A stretch of 64,000 bases of DNA from Halobacteriales archaeon QS_4_69_225 (GCA_003020965.1 PXRL01000028.1:30253-94252); one strand, 5' to 3'. Positions 7,777 to 16,592 are shown, counted from the stretch's first letter. Numbers and translations are program-made. The notes: a model not told the origin generated them from the letters alone.

Positions 7777-7840
7777 CCCACTTTTTACACGGGGGTCGCC
7801 TCCGGCGACCCCCGGCAAAAACGTGGGGGAAATATGCGCG
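7777..7840 (+). repeat. Conserved hairpin element, copy 2
   Basis: It starts 4 nt after the stop of the 7383 gene. CCCAC-T5-ACACGG is followed by a stem GGGGGTCGCC/GGCGACCCC and CCGGC-A5-CGTGGGG, then GAAATATGCGCG. The flanks match copy 1 nearly base for base, but the stem is a different sequence with pairing kept. The GC hairpins that follow (to about 7990) also have counterparts in copy 3. Confidence 0.75.
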
Positions 7841-8116
7841 CGTGCTCCTGCCGCGCTCTCCCTCCGGTCGAGCGCGTTAGTCCGCGCGCGCTACGGCGCC
7901 TCACTTCGTTCGGCGCCGCGAACCGCCTCGGGGCCGACCTTCGGACGGCCCCTCGGCGGATGCTTCGACACTGCTAGTAAGTCCGGCTGAAGCAAAGACG
8001 AGCATCCGCGAGCGCCCGGAGGGCGCGAGCGGTTCGCGGCGACGAGCGAACGGAGTGAGCGAGTCGCCGTAGCGCGCACGGACCGGAGCGGCGCGAAGCG
8101 CCGCGGAGGGAGTACG
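7841..8116. repeat. Variable hairpin series between inverted element copies 2 and 3
   Basis: No gene. Read outward from each stop codon, both arms show the same order: the GCGCG end of the conserved block, a GC hairpin, CGCGCTACGGCG, a hairpin around a TCACTTCGTTC/TCACTCCGTTC-type core, CGCCGCGAACCG, another hairpin and GGATGC. The two arms meet near 7970-8000. The convergent gap is therefore built from two head-to-head copies of one composite element of about 200 nt. Confidence 0.6.
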
Positions 8117-8182
8117 CGCGCATATTTTCCCCACGTTTTTGCCGGCCGCTCGCCGCCGGCGAGCGGCCGTGTAAAAAGTGGG
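8117..8182 (-). repeat. Conserved hairpin element, copy 3 (3' of malate synthase)
   Basis: On the minus strand it starts two bases after the malate synthase TGA. CCCAC-T5-ACACGG leads to a stem GGCCGCTCGCC paired with GGCGAGCGGCC, then A5-CGTGGGG and AAAATATGCGCG. It is the third distinct stem sequence with the same flanks, which is the main evidence that the paired structure rather than the stem sequence is what is conserved. Confidence 0.75.
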
Positions 8183-8184
8183 TT

Positions 8185-9498
8185 TCAGTTACCAACGTCC
8201 ATCGCGCGCTCGACGACCTCGGCGCTGTAGAGGTCGGCGAGGTCGTCGTGCTGGTCGGGGCGGTTCTCGTAGACGTCCTGGAACAGCGTGATGGGCGTCT
8301 GCAGCGCCTGGTAGGTCGCCTCGTCCCACATGCGGTCGCTGGCGACGTCGATTTCGACGCCGTCGATCTCGACCGTGGCGGCGCGGGTCATCGCGATGGC
8401 GCCCTGGCCGGCTTCCTTTGCGGCCTCGAACTCCTCCATGGAGTCGACGACGTCGTCGAGGCTCGGCACGTAGTCCAGCATGTCCAGCAGCTCCTCGGTC
8501 AGCTCCTCGTCGGTCTCGAGGAAGTGCTCGTCGCCGTCGACCTCGAGTTCGTAGCCGCCGTCGGTCTCCTCGAGTTCGACGAGGTCGCCGTCGTAGACCT
8601 CGACGCCGTCGCGGCCCTCGAGTTCGACGGTCCGGTCGCCGGCGGACAGCGTCCAGTAGCCCGTCGCCGGCGGCAGGGGGCTCTTGTTGGCCTCGACGAC
8701 CTGGCCGGGGGTGAGCGACCAGATGCCGAGCATCCCCATGGCGTTGTTGGCGGTGATGCGGTCGTGGTAGCCCTCGACGTCGCGGATGTCGTCGTAGGGG
8801 CCGTCGACGGCGATACAGCCCGCCGCGCTCGCCGCCCGGGAGGTGTTGTGCCGCAGCTCCTTCCACTCCGGCAGGCCGCCGGTGGGCGTGATGGCGCGCA
8901 GGTCCTTGGTGTAGTCGACCTCGCCGTCGACCAGCAGGAACAGCCGCTGGAGGTTGTTGGTCGGCTTGCCCATCTCCTCGCGGAGCCGGCCCATCGCCAG
9001 CTCGGCGGCGCCGGACTCGATGATGACGCTCATCGCCAGCGACCCCTCCTCGAGGCCGTGTTCGTTTTCGACGATGGTGAAGAACTCGTCGGCCTTCTTC
9101 CAGTCGTCGATGCCGCCGACCTCCGGAATCACGAAGCCGTCGATGTGCTCGACGGCGCCGTTCGACGGGTCGACGATTTCGAGCATGTGCCGGAAGCCGC
9201 GGTACCGCGTTTCGGGGCTGTCGCGGTGCCAGACGACGCGGGGGTGAATCTCGCCGGGGAAGTCGGCGCCGCCCTCGGCGACGACCTCGGCGATGTTCTC
9301 GGCGCCCTCGTCGCGCATGCTCGGCGCCGTCGCGTCCTCGTTGTCCGGGACCCAGACGTCCGGCGCCTGCATCCCCCGGAGGCCGATGGCGCCCCGGAGC
9401 TTCTTCGCGGAGTCCTCCTGGCCCTGCTCGGCGGTCGGCGTGGTGAAGAACGTCCGGACGAACGTGCGGTCGTGGGTCCGCTCGTCGATTGCACTCAT
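8185..9498 (-). CDS. aceB: Malate synthase (haloarchaeal type)
   Basis: A 437-residue enzyme condensing glyoxylate with acetyl-CoA to give malate, the second step of the glyoxylate shunt. It belongs to the short haloarchaeal malate synthase class (CitE-like TIM barrel), much shorter than bacterial MSA/MSG. Seen here: RTFFTTPTAEQ at the N-terminus, GLRGMQAPDVWVPDNEDATAPSMR, HPRVVWHRD, the acidic VIIESGAAELAMGRL strand, and RHNTSRAASAAGCIAVDGPYDDIRD. The ATG at 9498 is supported by a TATA box 29 bp upstream. It is paired with isocitrate lyase 121 bp upstream on the same strand. Confidence 0.95.
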   Translation of the reverse strand: MSAIDERTHDRTFVRTFFTTPTAEQGQEDSAKKLRGAIGLRGMQAPDVWVPDNEDATAPSMRDEGAENIAEVVAEGGADFPGEIHPRVVWHRDSPETRYRGFRHMLEIVDPSNGAVEHIDGFVIPEVGGIDDWKKADEFFTIVENEHGLEEGSLAMSVIIESGAAELAMGRLREEMGKPTNNLQRLFLLVDGEVDYTKDLRAITPTGGLPEWKELRHNTSRAASAAGCIAVDGPYDDIRDVEGYHDRITANNAMGMLGIWSLTPGQVVEANKSPLPPATGYWTLSAGDRTVELEGRDGVEVYDGDLVELEETDGGYELEVDGDEHFLETDEELTEELLDMLDYVPSLDDVVDSMEEFEAAKEAGQGAIAMTRAATVEIDGVEIDVASDRMWDEATYQALQTPITLFQDVYENRPDQHDDLADLYSAEVVERAMDVGN

Positions 9499-9522
9499 CT
9501 CGTCGGAGGGTTATCTCGGCGA

Positions 9523-9530
9523 GTATTAAA
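9523..9530 (-). promoter_or_regulatory. TATA box for aceB
   Basis: TTTAATAC read on the minus strand, centred about 29 bp before the aceB ATG (9498). This spacing predicts a leaderless or near-leaderless aceB transcript initiated separately from aceA, although read-through from aceA is also possible. Confidence 0.5.
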
Positions 9531-9619
9531 GCTGGTCGAAACGGCTCTGCTGGCGGTAGACGGCCCGCTACGCGGAGTTACGACTGAGAACGAGAACGAA
9601 ATCCGGGCCGCGGGGCGGG

Positions 9620-10687
9620 TCAGTCGTCCTGCCCGGACGTCAGCGGCTCGTTTTCGTTCTCGGTGAAGCCGGCGGATTCCTCCATCCGTCGCTGGGCCTC
9701 GGGGTCGTACCGCGCTTCGATGTCCTGGAACCGCGAGACGAACGACAGCTCGTGGTGGCTCTCGGTCTCGTGGCCTAGGTAGCGGCCCTCGAGGTCGAAC
9801 TGCGCGCGCTCGTCGTTTTCGGCGATCGACTTCATGTCCTCGTAGACGGCGTGGGCGCCGGAGTGCAGCGCGTACAGCGTGATGAAGATGTACTGGTAGC
9901 CGAGGTCGCCCAGCTCCTGGAACGTCAGGGGGTCGTCCTCCTCGCTCCAGGCGAAGCTCGAGGAGTAGTTGAACGCGAGGTCGACCTCGGGGTGGGTCTC
10001 GTGCAGCGTCTCGGCGTAGGCGACGGCGTCCTCCCGGGAGGGGTCGGGCATCTCGGGCCAGACGAGGTCGACGCCGCAGTCGGCGTACAGCCGGCCGCGG
10101 GCGACGTGTTCGTCCCAGTCGCCGTTGGCGGAGCCGTAGGCGTCCGTGCGGGCGATGACGACCGTGTCGTCGCTCTGCTTCGCGTCGACGGCCGCCGAGA
10201 AGCGTGCCTCGGCGTCCTCTCGGGAGACGATCTTCTTGCCGGCGATGTGGCCGCAGCGCTTCGGCGTCGTCTGGTCTTCGATGTGGACGGCGGCGACGCC
10301 GGCCTTCTCGTACTCCCGGACCGCCCGGCGGACGTTGTGGATGCCGCCGTAGCCGGTGTCGCAGTCGGCGACGACCGGCAGGTTCGTCGCCTCGACGATG
10401 CGCTTTGCGTTCTCGACCATCTCGGTCATCGACACCATCTCGAGGTCGGGGAAGCCGAACTGCCCCAGCACCGTCGAGTAGCCGGACATGTACGCCGCGT
10501 CCAGCCCGGCCATCTCGGCCAGCCGGGCGTCCAGGGCGTGGTAGATCCCCGGCGCGAAGGTGTAGTCCTGCTCGTCGAACATATCCCGTAACGTCCGTGC
10601 GGCGGGGTTGTCGACGTCGCGAACGATCGACTCGGTGTTGCGGACTCGGCTCGCGACCGCGTCCTCTCCGTCGTTGTCGTGTGCCAT
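9620..10687 (-). CDS. aceA: Isocitrate lyase
   Basis: A 355-residue glyoxylate-shunt enzyme splitting isocitrate into glyoxylate and succinate. It has the PEP mutase/ICL barrel: [40 protein letters not shown] (Mg-binding Asp), [22 protein letters not shown] (catalytic Cys in the K-R-C-G-H loop) and [10 protein letters not shown]. At 355 residues it is shorter than bacterial ICL and matches the haloarchaeal form. The ATG at 10687 is preferred; a 36-residue upstream extension is Arg/Thr-rich and unlike the family. With aceB it lets the cell grow on acetate or fatty acids. Confidence 0.95.
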   Translation of the reverse strand: MAHDNDGEDAVASRVRNTESIVRDVDNPAARTLRDMFDEQDYTFAPGIYHALDARLAEMAGLDAAYMSGYSTVLGQFGFPDLEMVSMTEMVENAKRIVEATNLPVVADCDTGYGGIHNVRRAVREYEKAGVAAVHIEDQTTPKRCGHIAGKKIVSREDAEARFSAAVDAKQSDDTVVIARTDAYGSANGDWDEHVARGRLYADCGVDLVWPEMPDPSREDAVAYAETLHETHPEVDLAFNYSSSFAWSEEDDPLTFQELGDLGYQYIFITLYALHSGAHAVYEDMKSIAENDERAQFDLEGRYLGHETESHHELSFVSRFQDIEARYDPEAQRRMEESAGFTENENEPLTSGQDD

Positions 10688-10853
10688 TGTTGTCTCGTTG
10701 TCGGGCCGACGCCGGACCGTCCGGGTCGGCTGGTCCCTGGACGGGGCCGTCCCGGCGACGTCCGCCAGGCCGAAACCGCCGCCCGTCGTGTGCACTCGAC
10801 CGGAGCGGCGACCGCTACAAAACCCTTATCATCTTTAATGGTAATATTCGTTA

Positions 10854-10867
10854 GACTGTTTTCAGTC
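10854..10867. promoter_or_regulatory. Inverted repeat in the aceA upstream region
   Basis: GACTG-TTTT-CAGTC, a short perfect palindrome about 170 bp ahead of the aceA ATG, within an AT-rich stretch (10817-10875) that stands out against the GC-rich background and holds several TATA-like hexamers. It is a candidate operator for carbon-source control of the glyoxylate genes; nothing here proves it. Confidence 0.3.
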
Positions 10868-10908
10868 CTTAATGGGGTGGGAGTCTCTAGCAGCTGACGG
10901 CGGTCGGA

Positions 10909-11757
10909 TCAGTCGGCGACGGCGTCGCGATCGTCCAGCGCGACCAGCCCTCCGACGTCCAGCACCTCGGCCTCCCGGTCGGTGATGATCTCCATGCGGC
11001 GGGTGAGCTTCTCGCGGGCGTACTCGACGAGCGGCACCGGGTCGACCATCTCGTCGGTCGCCGTCATCGTCTCGGCGACGAACGGCATCAGCTCCTGCAG
11101 CGTCTCCCGGGCGGCCGACTCCGCGACGTCGTCCTCGGCGAGGTGGTGCTGGACCTTCCGCATCCCGAAGCCGACGTGCCGGCCCTCGTCGCTCCGGATG
11201 AACGAGATACCCTCGACGAGTCCCTCAAGATGCGGCAGTTCGCTCGCCGCGACCTCGTCGCTGCCGTCCGGCGACATCGTCGAGGTGATCCCCCAGTAGC
11301 CGGTCTGCGCCAGCACCGACTCGACGACGAGGTGGTAGTGGGAGTACGCCCGGACGCAGTTCTCGGGGGTGTCGTCGGTCAGGAGCCGTTCCATCGCCGC
11401 CTCCGTCCGGTCGAACAGCTCGACGTACCCCTCCGGAAAGAACCGCTGGTCGGTGGGATCGACCCGCTCGAAGCCCCGCTCATCGGCGACCGGGTGGACC
11501 ACCTCCCGCCAGTAGCGGTCGAAGAACTGGGTGTGTTTGGCCTCCTCGTAAATCTGCGAGGAGATGAACGTCTGGTCGTCGACGCCGTCGAAGGCCAGCA
11601 TCATCGGCGCGAGGTCCTCGGTGACGGCCTCCTCGCCGGCGCCGAACGGCGCCAGCGTCTGTATCAGCCCGCCGAAGGCCGCCCCGTCGAGGGTCTCCGC
11701 GGCGACGAGCCGCCGGCGGTCCTGTTCCGGCAGCGCCCCGTCGACGTCCCGTCCCAT
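10909..11757 (-). CDS. R2-like diiron oxidase (ribonucleotide reductase beta-like)
   Basis: A 282-residue ferritin-like helical protein. Metal-ligand motifs are seen: FGAGEEAVTEDLAP (first Glu), YEEAKHTQFFDRYW (E-x2-H), YHLVVESVLAQTGYW (Glu) and RSDEGRHVGFGM (E-x2-H). This pattern fits R2-like ligand-binding oxidases, often labelled ribonucleotide-diphosphate reductase beta subunit in haloarchaea, rather than a true R2; no large subunit is nearby. The N-terminus is about 30-40 residues shorter than I expect for the family. Neighbouring frames contain AVRSH and WDG fragments reminiscent of the missing RHWDP region, so a 5' frameshift or wrong start is possible. Confidence 0.8.
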   Translation of the reverse strand: MGRDVDGALPEQDRRRLVAAETLDGAAFGGLIQTLAPFGAGEEAVTEDLAPMMLAFDGVDDQTFISSQIYEEAKHTQFFDRYWREVVHPVADERGFERVDPTDQRFFPEGYVELFDRTEAAMERLLTDDTPENCVRAYSHYHLVVESVLAQTGYWGITSTMSPDGSDEVAASELPHLEGLVEGISFIRSDEGRHVGFGMRKVQHHLAEDDVAESAARETLQELMPFVAETMTATDEMVDPVPLVEYAREKLTRRMEIITDREAEVLDVGGLVALDDRDAVAD

Positions 11758-11842
11758 GTGAACGCACCGCAAGGCATCTGTCGCCCGGCATCCGGGGCTC
11801 GTCGACGTCGCTCGGCGCCGTCGGCCGGGCCACGCGGGACGA

Positions 11843-12064
11843 CTACCGGCGCCAGGCCAGTCGGCCGACGACCTCGTCGAGCCGCGTCGAGAGCCGCCCC
11901 ACCCAGGCCGCCGGCGAGACGCGGTCCATCGCCCGACGGTCGACCTCGATGCGGTCCTCGCCGAAGGGGTCCCGGTCCGACGCTCCCTCTTCGCCCTCCT
12001 CGTCGACGGCGTCGACCACGACGGTCATCGAGCAGCGACCGCAGGCCTCGGTATCCTTCGGCAT
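11843..12064 (-). CDS. Small CxxC protein of unknown function
   Basis: A 73-residue protein starting MPKDTEACGRCSMTVVVDAV, with one Cys-x2-Cys pair, an acidic centre, and an Arg/Trp-rich C-terminus (SPAAWVGRLSTRLDEVVGRL). The single CxxC suggests half of a zinc site, completed by dimerisation or lost. Coding character is good (GC-rich third positions, acidic composition). I do not recognise a named family. It reads away from the structured-RNA candidate at 12183-12289. Confidence 0.6.
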   Translation of the reverse strand: MPKDTEACGRCSMTVVVDAVDEEGEEGASDRDPFGEDRIEVDRRAMDRVSPAAWVGRLSTRLDEVVGRLAWRR

Positions 12065-12182
12065 GTGTCTCTACGCCACGATTGCGCCACGGGAACAAAA
12101 ACCTGCCGAGCCCGGCGGTGTTCACATGAGAACGACCACGAGGCCAGTGTCTCCCGACCGAACAACCCACTCCTGGCGGACT

Positions 12183-12289
12183 GAAAGGGCGAGGCGCTCT
12201 CGGCGAACCCCGGCGACGTAAGCACTGCAGGGCGCACCGCGCCCGAAGCGCGCAACGAGCCGCGGGAGTCGAGAGCGCCGAGGGCTTTC
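12183..12289 (+). ncRNA. Candidate structured RNA: long hairpin with tandem G-A pairs
   Basis: The 5' arm GAAAGGGCGAGGCGCTCTCG (12183-12202) pairs with 12270-12289. There is a 5-bp outer stem (GAAAG/CTTTC), then a GG/GG internal loop, one C-G pair, tandem G-A/A-G mismatches, then a 10-bp stem. The loop of about 67 nt has further GC pairing. Tandem sheared G-A next to an internal loop resembles a kink-turn, the L7Ae-binding fold of archaeal guide RNAs, and only the + strand transcript would have it. No protein frame fits here. The family and function are unknown to me. Confidence 0.4.
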
Positions 12290-12435
12290 TATGTCTCCAG
12301 GCCCACAAGTTCTTATCTGAACACTACCGCCGAGCCCCCCACCGACGCGTTTATGCCGGTCAGACGGCTTTTCGGCGGCATGTGGTGTCGAGACACAGAG
12401 GCACCGCCGGCGGGCGGAGCCGCCGCGGGAGGACG

Positions 12436-13113
12436 ATGAGCGAGTCGTCGGGGTCCGACCCCGCCGGGGAGCCGGAGTACGGCGCCGACGACTGGGAGGA
12501 CCCGACCGAGGGGGCCGTCCCACGGTCCGAACTGCCCGACGAGGTCGTCGAGGAGGTGCCCGACTGGGATGACGCCTACCTCGACCGGGTCGGCGACCGG
12601 CTGATGTACAACTACACCCTGGAGCGGGACCACCGCCTACGGGGCGAGCGGTGGGACCTCCACGGCGAGATGCGGGTGCTCACCCAGAAGCAGTTCTTCC
12701 ACCCGGCGCTGTCGTACGCCGACCACCGGTCCGAGGAGTACCTCTACGCCCGCCGAACCGACCGGCCGACGATCGAGGAGCTCGAGCGGCTGGTCGAGCT
12801 GGGCCACGAGCTGGCCGACGAGCGGGTCCAGGGCAACGAGGAGCACTACCGGACGGACGTCACGTTCGTGCTGGTGGCCGACGAACTGCCGGCGGCGGTC
12901 CGGGAGTTCGTTGACGGCCAGCGCGAGCGGACGCTCCTGAAGCTCGGCTACTACGGCCACTACGAGGTGAACCTCGGCGTCGTCGTCCCCGACGACCGGG
13001 AGTACGTCGCCGGTGAGGCCGCCGACGTCGTCGAGGCGTTCGTCCTCTGGGAGGACGTCTCGACGTCGAAGGAGGGCCTGCTCTCGCGGATCGCGAGGCA
13101 ATTCTGGCGGTGA
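12436..13113 (+). CDS. Haloarchaeal protein of unknown function (DUF8052-like)
   Basis: A 225-residue soluble acidic protein. Blocks VPDWDDAYLDRVGDRLMYNY, RVLTQKQFFHPALSYADH, LVELGHELADE and LLKLGYYGHYEVNLGVVVPD look like a conserved haloarchaeal family that I associate with DUF8052 (uncertain). No catalytic motif is evident. The ATG at 12436 is preferred because a GGGAGG ribosome-binding site lies just upstream and the earlier in-frame residues are Arg/Gly-rich. It stands alone between the structured-RNA candidate and the convergent cstA gene. Confidence 0.7.
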   Translation: MSESSGSDPAGEPEYGADDWEDPTEGAVPRSELPDEVVEEVPDWDDAYLDRVGDRLMYNYTLERDHRLRGERWDLHGEMRVLTQKQFFHPALSYADHRSEEYLYARRTDRPTIEELERLVELGHELADERVQGNEEHYRTDVTFVLVADELPAAVREFVDGQRERTLLKLGYYGHYEVNLGVVVPDDREYVAGEAADVVEAFVLWEDVSTSKEGLLSRIARQFWR

Positions 13114-13270
13114 CTCTCCCGCATCGGTCCGTTCTCGTCGCGGTGCGGCCGCGCTGGCGGATCGTGGGCTCTTACCCGCGGGGCCGGAGCCGATCGAGGC
13201 CGAGGCGCCCGACGCCGCCGAGCATCCGTTCGGCGACGTCACCCGCGAGACGTAGGAAGGGAGCCGCGGA

Positions 13271-15163
13271 TCAGTCGTCGCCCGGTTCTACCGCCCTGCC
13301 GCCGGTCCTGTCGCGGACCGTCGAGATGTTGTCGTAGCCCTTCTTGACGAGGGCGAGCGCGAGTCCGATGAGGACGAGCGCCAGCACGATGCGGATCGAG
13401 GCGGAGATCAGGTCGCCCGTGGTCTCGGCGCCGCCCTGGAGGATGTCCTGATACAGGTTCTCGTAGAGAGCGAGCCACCCGAGCCCGAGGATGGTGATGG
13501 TGACCATGATGGCCATGGGGACGCCCGTCGAGTACAGTTGCTTGCCGTCGTCCCAGTTGGCGAGCCAGACGGTGGCGGTCAGAAGCGCCAGAGCCGCGAG
13601 CAGCTGGTTGGCGCCGCCGAACAGCGCCCACAGCGTCAGCCACTCGCCGGAGATGACGAGCAGGTAGGCGGGAACCGCCTGGATGAGGGGGTTGGTGTAG
13701 CGGCCGCGGCCGAGTTCCGCGAGCGCCGAGCGGAGGCCGCCGCCGACGGCGAGCCCCGAGGAGGTCTGACCGGCCGGCAGGCCGACGATCTCCTCCATCA
13801 TGTACCGACCCAGACGGACGGCGGTGTCCGTCGAGGTCAGGAGGAAGCTCACCAGTACCAGCGCCATGAACGGCGCGCCGTAGGCCTGGGGGATGCCGAG
13901 GCTGGTGAGGATGATGCCGCCGCCGGAGGCGAAGTTCGGCAGCGCGCGACCGATACCGCCGCCGGTGGTGGTGCCCGCGACGGCCAGCGTGATGAGCGCG
14001 ACCGACGCCAGCAGTCCCTCGCCGAGCATCCCGCCGTAACCGATGAGCCGGGCGTCGGTTTCCTTGTCGAGTTGCTTCGCGGTCGTGCCGGAGGAGACCA
14101 GCGAGTGGAAGCCGCTGATGGTCCCGCAGGCGATGGTGATGAAAAGCAACGGGAATAGCGGTGCCAACGTCCCCTCGACGCCCCAGAAGCCCTGGAAGGC
14201 GCCGAGCGAGTCGGCGATGACGAGCGGTTCCGCGGCGGTGCCCAACAGCGTGCCGACGATGACCGCCAGCAGCGCTCCGCCGACGCCCGTGTACAGCAGG
14301 AACGACGAGAGGTAGTCCCGCGGCTGGAGCAGCACCCACACCGGCAGCGCACTGGCGATGCCGGCGTACAGCATCACGACCGGAATCCACGCCGCGGTGT
14401 TCGGCACGAGAAGCGCCTCGGGGTCTATCACCGCACCCGGTATCCATTCCCCGCTGCCGAGGCCGAGCATCTCGGCGACGACGATGGTCCCGGCCGGGTA
14501 GCCGGCGCCGTCGCCGACGTACGGGAACAGCGCCATCGGGTACTGGATGCCGACCCAGACGGCGGCGAACACGCCCGCGACGAACAGCGCCGTTCCCGGC
14601 AGGAACGGCCCGTTCAGTTGGTAGAGGTAGACGCCGAAGACGAACGCCAAGGCGATGTAGATGAGACTGGCCGTCGTCACCTGCGGGAAGGCGTTGAACA
14701 CGATGGAGACGACCAGCGCGAACACCGCCACCACGAGGATGATCGTCAGGAACGCGAACCACAGCAGCATGTTCTTGCCGCCCTCGCCGATGTACTCGCC
14801 GATGATGTAGCCGATGGACTTGCCGTCGTGGCGGAGCGACCCCGAAAGCGAGACGAAGTCGTGGACGCTGCCCATCAGCGGGTTGCCGACGGCGACCCAC
14901 AGCAGCGCGGGCAGCCACCCCCACACCGCCCCCGCCGTGATCGGCCCGACGATCGGTGCGCCCCCGGCGATGCTGGAGTAGTGGTGTCCCAGCAGAACCG
15001 GCTTCTTCGACGGGATGTACTCCTGTCCGTCCTCGTACTTGTGCGCCGGCGTCTCCGTCTCCTCGTCGAGTTCGAGGAACCGTGCGAGATACCTCGAGTA
15101 GCCCACGTATCCCGCCGTGAACGTCACTAGCACCGCCAGCACGATCCAGATGACCCGTACCAT
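13271..15163 (-). CDS. cstA: Carbon starvation protein CstA-family transporter
   Basis: A 630-residue polytopic membrane protein (about 16 helices) of the CstA family, peptide or pyruvate transporters induced by carbon limitation in bacteria. Family blocks: PSKKPVLLGHHYSSIAGGAPIVGP near residue 53, GGNPLM-like VAVGNPLMGSVHDF, CGTISGFHSLVSSGTTAKQL near the middle, FGGANQLLAALAL near residue 510. The length is normal for archaeal CstA. An AT-rich promoter region with AACTATAAC on the minus strand (around 15200-15212) lies upstream. It is convergent with the 12436 gene, and its neighbours do not suggest a specific substrate. Confidence 0.92.
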   Translation of the reverse strand: MVRVIWIVLAVLVTFTAGYVGYSRYLARFLELDEETETPAHKYEDGQEYIPSKKPVLLGHHYSSIAGGAPIVGPITAGAVWGWLPALLWVAVGNPLMGSVHDFVSLSGSLRHDGKSIGYIIGEYIGEGGKNMLLWFAFLTIILVVAVFALVVSIVFNAFPQVTTASLIYIALAFVFGVYLYQLNGPFLPGTALFVAGVFAAVWVGIQYPMALFPYVGDGAGYPAGTIVVAEMLGLGSGEWIPGAVIDPEALLVPNTAAWIPVVMLYAGIASALPVWVLLQPRDYLSSFLLYTGVGGALLAVIVGTLLGTAAEPLVIADSLGAFQGFWGVEGTLAPLFPLLFITIACGTISGFHSLVSSGTTAKQLDKETDARLIGYGGMLGEGLLASVALITLAVAGTTTGGGIGRALPNFASGGGIILTSLGIPQAYGAPFMALVLVSFLLTSTDTAVRLGRYMMEEIVGLPAGQTSSGLAVGGGLRSALAELGRGRYTNPLIQAVPAYLLVISGEWLTLWALFGGANQLLAALALLTATVWLANWDDGKQLYSTGVPMAIMVTITILGLGWLALYENLYQDILQGGAETTGDLISASIRIVLALVLIGLALALVKKGYDNISTVRDRTGGRAVEPGDD

Positions 15164-15321
15164 GTGTGTGCTCAGTTCCCAAACATAGCCGACGCGTTGT
15201 TATAGTTTTCTTTGGCGTATTTTACGTGATCCTTCGAGGACGCATCGGACCCGGTTCCGTGCCGGCGCCCCGGTTGTCGAGCCGATCCGGCGTTCGATCG
15301 CTCCGGTCGCGGTCGGCGGAC

Positions 15322-16296
15322 TCAGACGACGGTCGGCGCCTCGGCGTCGGTTTCGAGGGCCAGTTCCGTGGCGACCTCCGCCAGGAGGTCGCCCCTGATT
15401 TCGGCGGTCCGGCTCTCGATCTCGGCGACGAGCGGCGGGTCGAGGCTCGTCCGGACCTCCTCAAGGCGCTCCCGCTCGGTGGCGACCCGCTCTCGGAGGT
15501 AGCGTGCGCCGCGGCCCGTCTCGTCGGGGTCGGGGTCGGGGGTGAGCCTGTTGGCGACGAGGCCGCGGACCGACAGCTCCCGTTCGCGCAGCTCCGCGAC
15601 CGCGCGGGCGGTCTCGTCGACCGACAGCCGGTCGGGGGTGAGCACGAGCAGGAAGGCGGCGTCCTCCCGAAGGGCACGGCCGGCGAACTCGAAGAACTCC
15701 TTGCGGCCCTGCAGCCGGGCCAGCACGGGGTCGCCGTCCATCACCCGCCGCGGTTCGTTGCTGCCGACGGCGGCCTTCTCGAAGAGGTCGATGCTCTTTC
15801 GACGTTTATGCATCAGCCGCTCGATCCACCCCTCGAGGAACTCCGACAGTCCCAACAGTCGGAGCGTGCCGCCGGTCGGGGCGGTGTCGAAGACGACCCG
15901 GTCGTAGGCGTCGGCCCCGCGCATCACGTCGACGAACCGGTCGAACAGCGCCGACTCGTAGGCGCCCGGCGTCCGGTGGGCCATCTCCAGCTGCTGGTTG
16001 ATCTCGTTGATCATCGCCGCCGACACCTGCTCGGAGAGGTCGTTCCGGATGCCGTCGAGGTGCCGCTGGACCTCCGTGTCGGGGTCGATCTCCATCGCCT
16101 CGAGACCGTCGACGCCCCCGACCGGCGCCGGGTCGTCGTCGAACGACCGGTCGAAGACGTCCGACACCGAGTGGGCGGGATCCGTCGAGACGACGAGCGT
16201 CTCCAGGCCCGCCCGCGCGGACTTCACGCCGTAGGCACAGGAGACGGTCGTCTTGCCGACGCCGCCTTTGCCGCCGAAGAAGACGAACGGCTCCAT
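15322..16296 (-). CDS. ArsA/GET3-type ATPase
   Basis: A 324-residue P-loop ATPase of the ArsA/TRC40 (Get3) family. The deviant Walker A FFGGKGGVGKTTVSCAYG is at residues 5-22, the switch I block STDPAHSVSDVFDR follows, and VVFDTAPTGGTLRLLGL is the switch II/signature region. A single ATPase domain without the linker-duplicated half fits the archaeal Get3/ArsA-like group, which either targets tail-anchored membrane proteins or serves oxyanion efflux; no ArsB is present. The ATG overlaps the stop of the upstream 98-aa gene (ATGA), so they are translationally coupled. Confidence 0.9.
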   Translation of the reverse strand: MEPFVFFGGKGGVGKTTVSCAYGVKSARAGLETLVVSTDPAHSVSDVFDRSFDDDPAPVGGVDGLEAMEIDPDTEVQRHLDGIRNDLSEQVSAAMINEINQQLEMAHRTPGAYESALFDRFVDVMRGADAYDRVVFDTAPTGGTLRLLGLSEFLEGWIERLMHKRRKSIDLFEKAAVGSNEPRRVMDGDPVLARLQGRKEFFEFAGRALREDAAFLLVLTPDRLSVDETARAVAELRERELSVRGLVANRLTPDPDPDETGRGARYLRERVATERERLEEVRTSLDPPLVAEIESRTAEIRGDLLAEVATELALETDAEAPTVV

Positions 16297-16592
16297 CAGA
16301 AGTGGTACTGCTGGCCCTTGCGCTCGATGTAGGAGTCGCGGTCCCACAGCCGCCGTTCCCAGGCCTCGAAGCCGTCCTCCAGGTACGGCAGCAGTTCGGC
16401 GGTGTAGTACGACACCGGCGAGGGGATGCCGAAGGCGTCCGGAAAGCAGGCCAGCATGAACGCGTCTTCGGTGTCCTCGGCTTCCTTCTCGATCTTCTCG
16501 TAGGCCGGGTGGGTCACCATGCCGTGGTAGAGCCCCCGGGCCCACTCGACGAGCGTCCGCCGGAACCGCTCGATTCTGTCGGCCAGTTCCAT
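16296..16592 (-). CDS. 98-aa protein coupled to the ArsA-type ATPase
   Basis: A small soluble protein, MELADRIERFRRTLVEWARG to QYHF, with predicted amphipathic helices (RTLVEWARGLYHGM, YEKIEKEAEDTEDAFML) and an aromatic-rich C-terminus (PSPVSYYTAELLPYLEDGFEAWERR). I do not recognise the family. Its TGA overlaps the ATPase ATG by one base, which indicates a tight two-gene operon and suggests a partner role for the ATPase. The promoter must lie in the 96-bp gap shared with the divergent CobW gene; TTTTTAAC on the minus strand is the best TATA candidate. Confidence 0.75.
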   Translation of the reverse strand: MELADRIERFRRTLVEWARGLYHGMVTHPAYEKIEKEAEDTEDAFMLACFPDAFGIPSPVSYYTAELLPYLEDGFEAWERRLWDRDSYIERKGQQYHF

